Shown here piece after piece: positions 1 to 13,500 of a stretch of DNA of 64,000 nucleotides. The stretch's first letter is position 1, and the number at the start of each line of letters is the position of its first letter. A program made the translations under genes and the position numbers. Under the pieces are notes generated by a model. That model was not told the origin of the DNA and searched no databases. It was given only the letters and a program-made list of their open reading frames with translations. The DNA is from Ptychodera flava (Eukaryota > Hemichordata > Enteropneusta > Ptychoderidae): contig NC_091941.1 in NCBI RefSeq assembly GCF_041260155.1, forward strand, positions 38,822,747 through 38,886,746, given 5' to 3'.

Positions 1-886
1 CATTACTGATCACTTCATAAAAATCTCCTTGACTAATCTTCGAATATGAACACTGCTGAAAGATTGTCTTGCAGCGAAAATAGGAAAATTGTGTGTATTC
101 GCTTTCTTGTTTTTGTTTTCTACAAATATTTTGCGCTTGATTATGAGGCAGGAAAGTTTAGAATTTATGCAGAATCGTTGAAATTAATTCACAGTATTTG
201 TCACTGAATGCATACAGACGTGCAACTCTCAATTCCTTACCAAACTTTTTAAGTTTCGTCATATGAATGAAATCAAATGAGAAAGCTGTTAATAAATGTA
301 ATAACTTCACATATATATCATTCACATCTCAGTGCCCCGCCCTCTTTCCACATGATAGCGAAAGATTTGACTGAAAATGTTGTTTCAAGCGATCTAAGAA
401 TCTTTAGGGAGGTCTGGCGGCTACACTTTCTCAACTATCAAGTATTATTTATCTTACAAATTACACGTAAATCGCTGTTTTTGGGGAAGGTGATTCACCA
501 TGAAAGACTGGATATCATCTTGGTTTAACTGCACTAACCGGAGTTTCCACCATCCGAAACGCTGGAACTTTATCAAGAATGATTTGTATATACATACTGT
601 ATATTAACGAATAAGTAGAACTCCTGAATTTCCCGGCATCCCCGGGATAGCAAATGTCATAACTGCATTGATTTTCAGTGTATTGCAGCAACTTGATTGA
701 ATAAATGCGCTGTTTCATCAAACAGAAAAACGAATTGGAAGACAGGGTGATTGCACTTTACGTTATTGACTCTCTCTTAAATGTCAATTTGAATTCTTTC
801 AAAGTAGACATTTTTCTCATGGGTGTGCTTAATCAATATTTGCTTCAAAATTAACAAGAGTGTACCAGTATTGAACCACATTAGTA
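1..886. other. left flank, no gene seen
   Basis: AT-rich sequence with only short open frames that carry no recognisable domain and no convincing splice-site framing. I see no RNA gene or repeat here. Confidence 0.5.
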
Positions 887-1120
887 ATAAAGGTAGAGTG
901 CGCCTTGGGGACAGATATTCGGACTCTCAAAACTTTTTTCAATTCTTTTCTGATCCCCCACTAGTGGGAGTTCATTTTAGCCCTTTTAGAAAGAAAAACT
1001 TTCACCGGTGACCCGCGGTTTTTATTCTTAATTTTGAAAGTGAATGGCTGGAAGATTTCTTGGGTAAAATTTTAGGGAAAGTTTTAGTCTTTTACTTTCT
1101 AGGCGCATACTACGGTTTAA
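887..1120. mobile_element. MITE, short copy of the AAGGTAG inverted-repeat family
   Basis: The left end reads AAGGTAGAGTGCGCCTTG and the right end is its approximate inverse (GGCGCATACTACGGTTTAA). The interior shares long stretches with the element at 27189-27548, including the phrases ATTCGGACTCTCAAA and TTTTATTCTT. This copy lacks about 120 bp present in the middle of the other copy. It has no coding capacity and is a non-autonomous DNA transposon. The superfamily is uncertain; the TTAA at the ends of the better copy suggests a TTAA-targeting (piggyBac-like) source. Confidence 0.7.
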
Positions 1121-1734
1121 AGATACTGGAAAATACCAAGGCACGGGAATATTATCAACTCCCTGTTTGTGAACAGCAATGTGGCGGAAAAATAGAGAAA
1201 GATGTTGAACAATGGAATTATGGTGAAATACCATTTTACTTCCACCACTTGTCGTTGACTTAGACATTATAATAACATGTTCAAATGATTTCACGGAAAG
1301 TTCACGCCGTTACTGGATGTATGTAGACACACGTGTCTTAAGTATAAATCTTGAAAACACATGTGAAAGAACAGAGAACTCTATAGTATTCCGGTTGCCT
1401 TTGTTGTTTTTGTCTAAATAGCTATTTGCTAATAAATTTCAAAACTCCCATTTGTTGTTTCGATTCTATTCTTGTCCCTTTTAAAGAAAACGCTAATGAT
1501 TTGGCTTCAACAGCTATAGTACCGAGCATGTACTGAATACGGGGCCGAGTAAAAGGCCCACGGTATGATTGAAACATCAGTAACAACATCAAACCTGTAG
1601 TCTCCAATTTTATTTACAATCACAACACAAACATAACCACAACAACCAGATTACTCAGTCGCCGGTGGTGCAAGGACAGAACTCATGTATTATTTAATGT
1701 TTTAAGTGGTGGTTGGTTATCCCGAATCACTTGT

Positions 1735-1747
1735 GTTGCCCGGCGAC
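1735..1747 (+). promoter_or_regulatory. candidate RFX X-box upstream of CCDC60
   Basis: GTTGCC, one spacer base, GGCGAC: a perfect fit to the X-box pattern RYYNYY-N(1-3)-RRNRAC bound by RFX factors, which switch on ciliary genes. It lies 1.03 kb before the CCDC60 start codon, in the locally GC-richer flank. CCDC60 is associated with ciliated cells, so the site makes sense, but a 13-bp match can arise by chance and the transcription start is not known. Confidence 0.45.
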
Positions 1748-1891
1748 ACACTGAAATTACAATGCCAGTAAAATTAGTGAATAGCCTAGCCATCTTGCAA
1801 ACAGCCTTTAGTTTTACCATGGAGGTAGTAGGAGCTCCATGAGAGAAATACATGTATTGATGCTGTACACAAATGTCAACTGAAAGGTGTC

Positions 1892-1922
<31 letters not shown>
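1892..1922. repeat. (TTG)n microsatellite
   Basis: About ten TTG units in the CCDC60 5' flank. The opposite strand reads as a poly-Asn run, which is an artefact of the repeat. Confidence 0.9.
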
Positions 1923-1979
1923 CAATAAAAATTGAATCGTATATCCGTACCATTCAGTTTTCACGTAGAAGCCTATTAT

Positions 1980-2779
1980 CTCACAAGTCAGCAGGTCACT
2001 TCGAGCTCAACTTGGCGACGGTCTTTGACCGGACTGTAAGAGCTTTATGTAGTAGGTGAGTGTCCACGCTGCAGCGCTGTCACCGCGCCGACGCGTAATG
2101 CAATAGAGACGCACTGCCGTCATTGTTTACAGCTAGTAGCTAAGTAACATAATTCATTCGTCTTGGCTGTTCCGTCCTTTGTTACTACTCCACTCGTGAA
2201 CCATGAAGTATGCTGGCCTCACCGAGGTTTTCTGAAATGAATCGGCTACCATTCTACTTTCAGACAAATATAACTTTTTACCTTTGTTTTAATGTTACAT
2301 TAAAATTGTGAAGTTGTACCGTTATAAATGTCCGTGAAGACCTTAGGTACAGCAGTTTAGTGTGGAGTGATCAATATTAACAGAAGAGCCAATTCATCAC
2401 TCATTGAATGCCGCGTGAAATCACTTCTTTCCTCCAGAAGTTTAATCAACTGTCTCATTCCGTGTTACACAGTATGGAGACGATTCCCCGTCCATAACTT
2501 GGCCCAGCTGCCATTAGTATTGAATCACCAAGCTGCGAGACAGCCAGGGCTTCCATAAAATAGTCTTCAAGTTTTGCCGAAGAACTGTTGTTGTGCGCGA
2601 CTGTACGGTGTATCGCTTTTGGCAGTGGTGTTGTGGTACTGGACTACTGGTAGCATGTCTTCACTAGGTTTGTGATAAGGAGTTGCAACTCTTTCGACAA
2701 GTGATACATGTTTACCTGATATAGATATCCGCTGTTTAACTTGCTTCCCAAGCCAGAGGGAAAAGGCTTACCCACGACC
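1980..2779 (+). promoter_or_regulatory. CCDC60 promoter / 5' UTR zone
   Basis: This stretch is locally richer in CG dinucleotides (for example around 2060-2110) than the rest of the window and leads directly to the CCDC60 start codon. I see no clear TATA box. The exact transcription start and any 5' non-coding exon cannot be placed by eye. The open frame before the ATG at 2780 begins only with TTG codons, which supports 2780 as the start. Confidence 0.4.
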
Positions 2780-3904
2780 ATGGCTCCCAAGAATCGAGAT
2801 CCCCGGGCTTACATTAAGCCAGTGGCGTTACCGATACCGTCACACCAGGGTATGCATATACAAGCCCGCTCGGAAACCGTATACAACTGTTCCAATCCGA
2901 CAAGGGAGGCTGTTTTTCGCGAGAACTATGCGAGGCGTAGACGACAACTGACAGAACAAGGCTACAATGCAGTCATATATAGGCAGTATCAGTGTGTTGG
3001 AGATAAGTTTTTCCTGAATGAAAAGAAAATGATCTTACATGCTTTAGGACAGCTTAATAATCCGGTAAGTTACTGTGTGCACGAAGTCTATTGCTATCTT
3101 GCTGTAACACTTTTGAAGTTTTGTCTAGTTTAATGGTCGCTTGCAGAGAAAGTTTAATAATACGAGGAACATTTGACTGTTCGGTATCAAATCAAGGAAA
3201 TTCACCAAGCAGAAAAAAATCAGCATGATTTCACGTTTTGTGTGCCGTTCATACGGACAAACAAGTCAAACACAGATCACGGAAGTTGACCTAAACAAGG
3301 ACATAGTTACAAAGACCATTTGAATCCGTGCATCCGAGGTCACAAACAGACATGTTCACTGTGACGGTCATTGGAAAATCATGACATATTAAAGTTTTCA
3401 CCCTTTCACGGCTCTGGTGATAAACCTCGCTTAACACATGCTTGCCTCTGTTTCTTAATTTTTGTTGTGTTGAATAATAAGAAATTTAAAAGGTACACAG
3501 GTACTGCAACTTTAATATCGTTGCTAAATATTTTATTTTAAACATCGATACGTACCACCAGTCAATTCTTAGTTTCGAACCCCTTAACTTCAGATGTCTT
3601 TGATATGGTGTGTGTCTACATGTGTTGATATATGTTGTGTGTATAAAAATAAATGTTTGATGTTCCATCTTTATACTGCTCTTCAAATCTGCTTAGAACA
3701 CTACACTTTCCTTGGGAGACTTACAAAAGTCTTGTACGTTGATGGGTCAATGTGTATATGTGTATGTGAGTATACGTCATGTATAACATATGTATGTTAC
3801 ATATATATATGTATGATCGCTACACAGAGCACGTGTAACGTGAAACTCTGAGTAACGCCTAAGTCCTGTGTTCTACTTGTTATCATTTTTTACTGTATAT
3901 TATA

Positions 3905-3936
<32 letters not shown>

Positions 3937-4437
3937 AATATTTATTTCTTTAAAGCGCACTACACATGCGTCTCAGTGCGCTTTACACATTTAAAATTGA
4001 TAAAATACCAGCAAAGCATGACAAACTAAAATGTTAAAACAATCAAATTAGGCTAAAAACATAAATGGTTAAAAATGATGAAAATTTCTGCAGAGTAAAA
4101 ACAGTTAAAATACAAAAAAAAAATTATATATATACACACACACACACATCACATGAGTTTTTGCTAAGGTTTGGGAATATTTGTAAATGAGTTGGGAACC
4201 CAGGTAACATTGCTGCTGTCCCCTATTTGATTCTATTGATATACCAAGGGGAACCCCAGTAAAATAAATGGGGAAACCCGGTAACATTTACCTGCTTACC
4301 AAAACACAGCATACAGTGTAATTTGTGCGATTATATATATAGTGTATATATCATGTATCTGTGTATTTATATATACAACATGTATATCTATTATACTACA
4401 TGTTTATACATATATAATCACACAAATTACTTCAATG

Positions 4438-4506
<69 letters not shown>

Positions 4507-7500
4507 ATTTTTATATAGTTCTCAAGAGCACATAAAAAACATGAATGTCACTATATATGTAGCTGGACAAATATGTGTGAAGAAACATGTGAAATAGAAA
4601 TCATACCAGTAAAATACCAGTTTATTAACAAAACTGTCATTTCACTTTTTTGACACCCAAAAATTTTAGGCTTCACCATGTTACAGTGAAGACTGTAAAA
4701 ATGGTGAAACTTTTCAGTGTAGAAACAAAGCGTGATGATGAAAACAAAATAATTACTTTAAGAGACTGAAATTGTAAGCATGAACACTTCGTTTTAGTGT
4801 GGTTCCATTTACTGAAGTTTAAGTTTGGTCGAAGGCTGTTTATTTTGATGATTCAGAAACGGCAAAGAAAAGACTACATGATACCATGGTGTAGTGTTCA
4901 GTGATGTTGCAAAGATATTGTCAAACTTAATGATGAATTTAAGCCCTGACCTAAATATTTACCTGTCAACAACAACAATGCTTTTTGCATGTAAAAGTTA
5001 TTTTGACAAGTTGTACTATGAGTGTTTTAACTGTACTGGAGGCAGAGGAACAAGAAACTGTAGTTTAGAACAAAAAAAGCTGGATCAAGCTTCGGGCAGT
5101 TTTTCCCCGAAATACACCTGCTTGTAGGAGGAGAACATACACAAGCATGTGTAACTGTTCAAAGATAAAGTTTGTGCACAAAGTAAAAATTGCAAAAAAC
5201 AATTGCCCTATCAAGGGCGAAGGAGGAAAGCTTGCAATTATGGTTTGAAATATGCAATTATTAGTTAATGAGTTACATTTATATGTAAAATTCACCAGCC
5301 AAGATGAGGATGTATTGACTCAAAGTCACTTAAAGAGACTCAAAACTATACTGACCTCTAGATTTCAATTGTTCAATTTAGTCACAACATTACTGTGTTG
5401 AGTTTACTTTGCAATTGTAAAACACTTGTCATTCTTTGCCTTTGGTGTATTGTCAACTCAAGGCTATCAGTTCATTTGCAGTTTCTGACTTCCTTGAGCC
5501 TTATCAGGTTGTATTTCAAAATTTTATTAATCAAGCACCTGACATGCTCATACTATAGAAAATTGGGAATCATTAAAAGACAAGCCAAGTCAGTTGCCAC
5601 TTTAGGAAACAACCTGTATTTTTTTTCATTGGACTGGGAAAAAAAGGTGTGTAGATGTTTGAAAGTTGAGGCAATGATGCTAGAGGTTTGAAACACATAC
5701 AGCAATAAGGCACAGTGAGTATTCAGCAATCGATTGCTGGACAGGTTGTCACTGTCAGTCACTGAGATTATAATTACAGCTTGAAAATAGTAGAAACTCC
5801 TGTCGTTTATATCCATCCTTTGCCAACACATCAATGCCAGTTTACATGTAGCTGTAATCCAAATTCTACAAATACTTTACCTTTGACAACAGTGAAATAT
5901 GATGTCTCTGTTTGGTGTTGTCGATAGACTCTTTTTAGAGTTCATCTTCTTGGTATCAAAGCAGAAAGCACATTCTGTCATGCATTACATACTTTCTATA
6001 GAACACATTTCAAGCGTGGAGCTGACACAGGCAAGCAGACTTTGTCCGGCATTTCTTGCTGTGTGATGTTTCACAATATGAATGCAATGAATGGTTCCTC
6101 TACTGAAGTAGGAAGTGTTAGCTAGCACTTAGCAGTGTGGCTGACTACAACATCAACATTGTTAGAGTACAACGTAGGCTCATCAAGTTGTGGTTGTTTT
6201 TACATGTAAGAACACCTAGACTGCAGACCTATGGAATCAAAATATACTTTATCTGTGATGCCTATTTTGCTATTTTCATTGCTTTTCCCATACAACAGTA
6301 CAATTGTTACAATGTGCCATCTAAAGTACTAAACATTACATAAAAATGAGAGAATTCTCACTGATTTGTCTGTTGTTGAGAAATATTAAGTCATAATTCA
6401 AAATAAAGTACACAGTACACTGTACATGTATATACACACATAAATATACATTTATATTTATATAGGTAGATATAATAAATGTTGTCCTGACTGATATAAT
6501 AAAGGGTTTGTAATAGTTGGGCTTTTACTTACCAGCAGTTGTTGACAGATTTAACAAAGAAGAATAAAGTTACAATTTTTCTGAGTAATTCAGAATTCAA
6601 ATTGCAACTTTACTGTAGAAACCCATTCACATCGATAACTGACCTTGTTACAATAGAGTATAGTGCCTGTAATTACTTCTCTTGTGAAAATCAAATAAAA
6701 ACCAATTTGTGAGGTGTTTCATATTTCCATAGCTCCAGGGAAGAGAGAACATTGAATTAATTCAATAACGCACAGTGTCAGAAAGAAAATGCTTAGACAG
6801 GAAATGCATTTTGCAACCAGCTAGGTTTTTTGAAAAGGCTCTTAACGTGTGACATTTATGGGAACAAAATACAATTTGCATAGAGAGACATTAAAACATT
6901 GGAAAAAGAATGTGAGCAATAGAAGCAAGGAAACTGTAAAGCAGTTGCCAGCTCCAAGTGTACTATAATGCAATTAGTATCAAAAGAGAATTGCATGTAA
7001 GGTATTTAGGTTTTTACAGAAACAAGTATCTAGTTTCAGAAATGTTTACTTGCATTTTTTAAACAAGTCTGAAATGAAATATTTTTCACTATGTGTTCAT
7101 TTGCAGGGTTGTTAAATTTGTATGTTGCTGTACATGAATTTGTATGTATGATACAGCTGCTGCACTCATACTAGACAAGAGTTTACAAAACTACTGTACT
7201 TTGGTTATAGTTGTGTATGATTAACATAGCCACCTAGATTAGGTAGAATAGTGGCATTTTCAGGTTGTGTTTAATATATATGTAAATAACTCTATCAAGT
7301 GTACAGTAGGTTTACTATTGAGCAGTTCAAAATGATTGGCAGCTTATAGTAACCTTAACATGATGACAGTAGGGATGATTGACACACCATTGATTTTTAG
7401 AATTCATTAACATTTAATCAATTATTAATTGATTGTTTTTAAGACGTAGTTACTGAATCATTGTATAGGGTTTCTATAATAATGTGGTAAAATAGACTTA

Positions 7501-10500
7501 ACATAAGCACTTCATTGAGTGGTATGACAATAGTCGATCAAAAATATTTTTAAAATTTGTACATGCTGTATATCTTTGTATATGAGTGAGCTTGCCTTTA
7601 GTTTGATTAAAATCATCCTACAGACTGTACAGATTATTAAAAAATAGAAAGTATCAATAGAAGTCATCCAAAGTAGATGTCTTCCTCCATTGTCTCTATG
7701 TATCTGACAATTCAATAGAATTACAGGGTGTGGCATAAAATCAAAGCATTTTCATTTCAATTTCCCACAATGCAACATATGTAGGATGATGTCGATGACA
7801 AGTCAAGCAGTGAAGATGAAGACAAAGATAAAGAGAAGGAACAAAAAAGTCGTGAGCAGCAGGAGGATGAAGAGAACCAGGCACAGCCATTTGTACTCAG
7901 AAGGAAATCAACTAAAAACAAGAAAACTCTCAGTAAAGAGGTAGCAGAAGGGAGGTGAGGATTTTTTTACATTCTGTATAACATCTAATAATTCTGCCAG
8001 GTAAACTCATTACTACCATAGCGTTTAATGCCCATGAATTACATGCCCTGAGTGTGAAAAGTTGGTCTTTAACCTTCTTTGTTTTGCAGTTTTCTTATAA
8101 AGTTAGCCCCTCTTTGCTCATTTGAAAATTGTACCTTGCCATTTCATGTATGATTTGCTGCCAGAAATAATTGCTGAGAAAATGAAGGAGATGCTGTAAA
8201 CTTTTTGTCAAAGGTCAGATGACGAGATAGTGTTGTAATTGGAATTCCGTGTAGTTGTCATCGGTATCTATGATTGTACCCTGATAGGTATATTTGGCAA
8301 ACATGTCTGAAGGGATCAGCGCTTACACTTCCATCATGAAAGGAAAACAAAACAAAACAGAATTTACTCAGGCACTCACTTATGACTATTGAAGGACCAT
8401 GCTGTTTATAAAATGTACATCAATGTTTGCTAAAAGGCTGAAATGGACAACCTGAAACCAAACCCCACATTGTACAGTGTATTGAGCGAAATTTGCAAAT
8501 ACTGAAAATACCAGTGTTAATGAATAATGCATGACAATTACTATGTACTCATTTCATGCCAATGATTTTAAATTCTTGACTTTTTTTTGTTCCAGGCGGA
8601 TGATTACATCAGTCAAACTTGGACATGGTCTTTTTTCTATCATCAGAACTCAAGATCATGCTAGGGTAAGAGTCCAAATATTCTTTATCTGTGATGTTGA
8701 TATATCTATTCTCATTGCTTTCCCATGACTTCATATTCTGAATCATCTTCTTCAATATATATGTTCTATTGTCACCCTACAGATTATTCTGATAGTGTAG
8801 TTTGGGCCAAACTGATCAGTGATAATGCAAATGTAAAACTGAAACTAACCCATGTTTGATTAGGCAAAGTAACCACAAACTGGAAAAATCAAATCCTCTA
8901 CAGTAATGTGGTACTCTTTACAGTTACAAGAGTTCATTTTCTAAAAGTTTGATTGTATCACGACAAATTTTTAATTTCATTTATTTAAATTTAACAATTT
9001 TGTTTTAAAATGGGCTTCGATGAGTAACATTTTAAGTTTCTCTTCAACTGTAGCGAAATGCACAAGAAATTGAGCAGAGTCGGCTGATGGAAAAACGTCG
9101 CAGAGAATGGCAACCGGCACATATTCCCAGTTCATCAGAAGATGAGACAGATGATGAACTCTCTGAAGAAGTAGATTTAAGGTGAGATTTTGACATCCGC
9201 TTGTCTCCACATGTCAATCACTTTGTCTTTTTCATGTCGAGTCATTCAGAGAGTTTGAAGTCGGATCTACCCTCCCTCAATAATAACGGTCGGTGTTGCT
9301 AACAATTGCAATGACACCAGCACTAGGGAGTTTTACGTGTCTTTATTTCGGAGTATAATGCCTTGCTTGTCAATTGAATTGTTGCACTCTCAACAAGACA
9401 AAACAAAAAGACTTTGATTGGGTCAACAAGTCACATAGCATTGTGGAGTTACCATATTGCACTGCTTGCAGAATGACAATGCCCTAGTTTCAATGACAGA
9501 AACGATTGTATCAGCATTCCAGGGGCAAAGAGTTCGATTCCAAATAGGTAATTATCTTGATGAATTGAAGCTTATTATGGATACAGTAAATCTAGCAACA
9601 GTGAATAGCTGTTGTGTCGATTTACAATAATCACAATACTTGCTACTGGGAGAAGGAAATGTCGATGACATCACAGCCACCATTTTTTTATTTTGAAACT
9701 GCCGCATTTAAACATACAAGATACTATTCTTGTACGCTGCATGTAGCATTCAGCTGAGTGGTTAAATTTCTATGTGGTTGCAACTTTAAGTGGCATCAAT
9801 TCCTATTGTTTGATATTTAAAGCAAATCAGACAAAACTTCTTTCCAATATATTGATGACGAAGCCATGGAGGTTTTTGTTGAATAAATATCTAATGCATG
9901 TATTCAAGAAAAAAGAGGATAAAAAATAGGTAACATTAAAATGCATGCTTGTTCTATAGATAAAATATTATACCTGATATGAATAATGATTAGTTGCATT
10001 TTTGAAATTTAAAACCATCATTTTCGTGTTACTTTTGGGGGTTTCTGCTTCCCTTTATTTTCCATTGGGAAACGATAGCCCATTTCTAGAAACAGACTGA
10101 TAATATAGTTTCACAAGTCAGTATTTCTGACAAAACCAAATGTACAGCATGCAATGTTTTAAAGTCATAAAATAGTAAAAAGAATGTATCAAATGATTGT
10201 AAAACTCATGGTAACAATATTGCTAATTGATTAGATTAAAATAAGCCAACAGCTGAAACTTTGACTTGCAGTCTTCTTTGTATGTTTGCACTGTGAACAC
10301 TGCTACGCTGCAAACCTATGAGCTACAACCTCAAAATATTTCAGTGTTTTATCAGCACTGACCAAACAACCATGGTACTTCAGTGTAATTCTTTGCCGCA
10401 GTGTTTTAGCTTTAGTAGAAAATTTTGTAAATGTGTAGCTCCACCTGTCGGAGCACAGTTCATCCTTTAATTCAGCTGATTTTCTTTTCGCAAAATACAA

Positions 10501-13500
10501 ACTTTGACTCTCGTAAGTTTGTGAAACTGTTTAGTTGTTTGTAAAGCTGGAAAAGATGATTCTGAAAATTGGTTATGAAAGGGTGATCTGTAAATCTGAA
10601 ACATTTTTCACTGGATTCTCTCACAACAAACTTTTGCTTGAAAAGTGTGTATAACCAACTGCATTGGCACAAACCTAGAGCTGAAAAGCTGAAAACCGCT
10701 GATTCTTTAATCTATCTGCAGTTTATACATGGCTCACAGAGATGGTCATTTTAGTGATCATGACCATGACAGGAAGGAAGTGGCGTTTTCTCGGTAAGAA
10801 TAAAAAAACAACAACAACAAACAACACTAACAACAAATATGAGCTTCTGCAGACAGCACCATTTTGTTTGTGTTTTCTAACCCAGCGTCCACTTCACCAA
10901 TGGTGATTGACATGTTCTCAGTGTTACTAGCACAATATGCACACTTCTTTGTAGTTTCTCTACAACACAATTACAGCTTGCTTGCTGTGTTTATGGCTTC
11001 TTTGCACTTCAAGGCAGTAGAATTCAATTATGCCTATTAACCATGGATAGCTAGCCATTGACAAGACACGCTTGCAAGACTATAATATGTTTGCTAATTT
11101 TATTGTTATGATATTGTTGACTTTTATACTGTATTTGTCTACAAGTTGCATGAAATGTGTCATGTCCATTTTTGCATGTACATACATGTAAGCATTGCTT
11201 GCAAGAAAGGTGCTCAGAATGAAGGTTACCAAGGTTGAAGTCTGCATCAAATCAGAAATCTCAATTCTGCTTCCGCTGTAGGATCTTATTTCCAAAATGA
11301 GTATGATAATAAATTTGTATGTTTAACTTTTGATTGATCTTTATTCTACCAAGCTACAAATAGAAATCTCATCATTTTTCAGTGATATATGATAATATCA
11401 TTTTAGATAAATGTTGAAAAGCTTTCACTAGAATCTAATGAACAATGTAAAAAATAAAAGTGACGGTACCGGTAATTATATTACTTTGAAAGTCGCGATG
11501 TAAAGATGTAGAACTATCAAACATCCTTGAGAAACTTCATTTGAACACAACTATTTTGTTTGTCAATCAATATAAGAAAACATTACCTGCATGAAATGCT
11601 GAAAGGCTTAGTGTTGAGTTTTTGAGATTCAGGTTTAATCACCATGACTGATTTCTTTGTAGAGTTAAGTGCACCCGTGTGAACTTTGACCCAAAGCTCT
11701 TGTTATCTGTATCTTTGTTTTGTGTATACTGACTACCGGTGTTTCTTTTGATACCCTGACTGTCAACACTCCAAACAATTAATTTAAAAAGTTACAATGG
11801 AGATTATTTGAGCAGCATGTCGGGGCAAGCTTCAAGACTTGCCAGATACTATGACAAAAGAATGTATGTAATACATTCACAAATTTTCACCACATTTGGC
11901 AAAATGCTACCTACTGCCAGGTGGTTTTGTTCAAAGTGATTGACTAATACCCTACATGTATATTATTCTGATGTGCTTCAAATATAAGGAGTGAAACTGC
12001 AAAATGCTTATTTGCTCAATGATTTGAGGAATTTGAATGGCTTTCACAGTGTAGTTTGACACCACATCATCTTGTGTAACTGTTTATACATGAACAGTGG
12101 ACTGGAATTTTACTATTGATGTGATTTATTGCTTTCAAAAGTTTGTGTTAAAAAGGTTTAACATTTTTCAGAAACCTGTTTAAAAAATGTTTTATGATAA
12201 TTGTTTCAAAACATTTAAGAGATTTTAACCAACTTACACGTACACGTCAATGTTCCTTAGCATTGCAGCAGCAATGGTAAATAGATTTGTTTGTCTTTGG
12301 TGTGAGTGTCATTCAACAAGCTAGCCTAATTGCTTTCATGTGATATCCATTGTAATCTTTTGTAGACTGGAAAGTTTCAGGCCTGGTAATACACACAGTG
12401 TGTGTTGCACAACAAATTGTGTAGACTGTCACCTTGAATACAATCTCTATTTGAGTTGAAAATCTACAAACTGCAATCCTGAATCAGGTTTATGCAACAT
12501 TGCAGACAAAACCAAGAATAAAGACAATTGTCTGCTGAATCTTTTGACCTTTCTTGATTGCAAACACAGAAGTTGTGTTCAAGAGCAAATCACCAAGCCT
12601 GAAATTTTACTAATTGCACTAACATTCCGCATGATATCCTCCTTGCAATCTCACAAAAACTACTGACAAATAGTGAAGTTAGCTTGTGACTGACCCATCA
12701 CAAACAGTACCATTCCATGCATTTTCACTTTTTCACTTTAATTTATTCAAAGTTTCCATAGCAATACAATCCCAGAATCCCCTGCTTTGGCATTATTGAT
12801 GAGATGCTTGTTAAATATCTTAGTCAGCAATGTAATATGTATGATGTAGACTCAGAAATTATTTATCACTGGTCACTTTACTTTATTGATCTCCCTAAAG
12901 AGAACACAAACTTTTACATGAGTTTTAAATTTATTATGTCCAGTGTCATCCCATCATGTGTATGCAAATGTAAACTACAGATGTGAAAACTCACAGAATT
13001 TTACATAACTGTATGAGATCACAACTTTTCACAGGAAGTATTTTAAGATGGACACTGCTGTTTTTTCCAGGACAAACACCTTGAATGAGGAAGGAACCAA
13101 TGCTACGGATGTAACCACAGATGATGACACTCCCCGCTATGATTCTCTGTCACCTTCCAAATCAATTTTGACAGAACTGTCATCATTTAGCTTAAAAAAG
13201 AAGAAGAAAAAGAAGAAAGTTGATCCTCCAAGACCGTATACTCCATGCCATTCTAATATTAATATCCACCCAGACACTGAAATTCGTGAAGATCCATCTA
13301 AGTGAGTTTATACACAGTCATCAAATGTTCATATGTATTTTGCCATTTCAAAAACATTTGGTATTGTCTGGTGGCTGTAGACGGATATTTTACTCCATAA
13401 GGAATTGTGAACAAAACTTCAACAATGTTTAGACAAAATGTATTTTTTCTCTTTGCTAGCTCACAGCTATTTCTTACTAATTAGAAGTGTGTACATGTAA

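Larger units (their letters stand above)
3065..7784 (+). other. CCDC60 intron 1 (4.7 kb)
   Basis: Starts GTAAGT and ends TAG before exon 2. It holds simple repeats and a retroelement tail near 3.9-4.5 kb and a weak duplicate of the exon-3 region near 6.2 kb. The rest is AT-rich with only spurious short open frames. Confidence 0.7.

Noticed and set aside
9481-9545. tRNA gene suggested by AGTTCGATTCC near 9530
   Set aside because: No A box at usable spacing and no cloverleaf.
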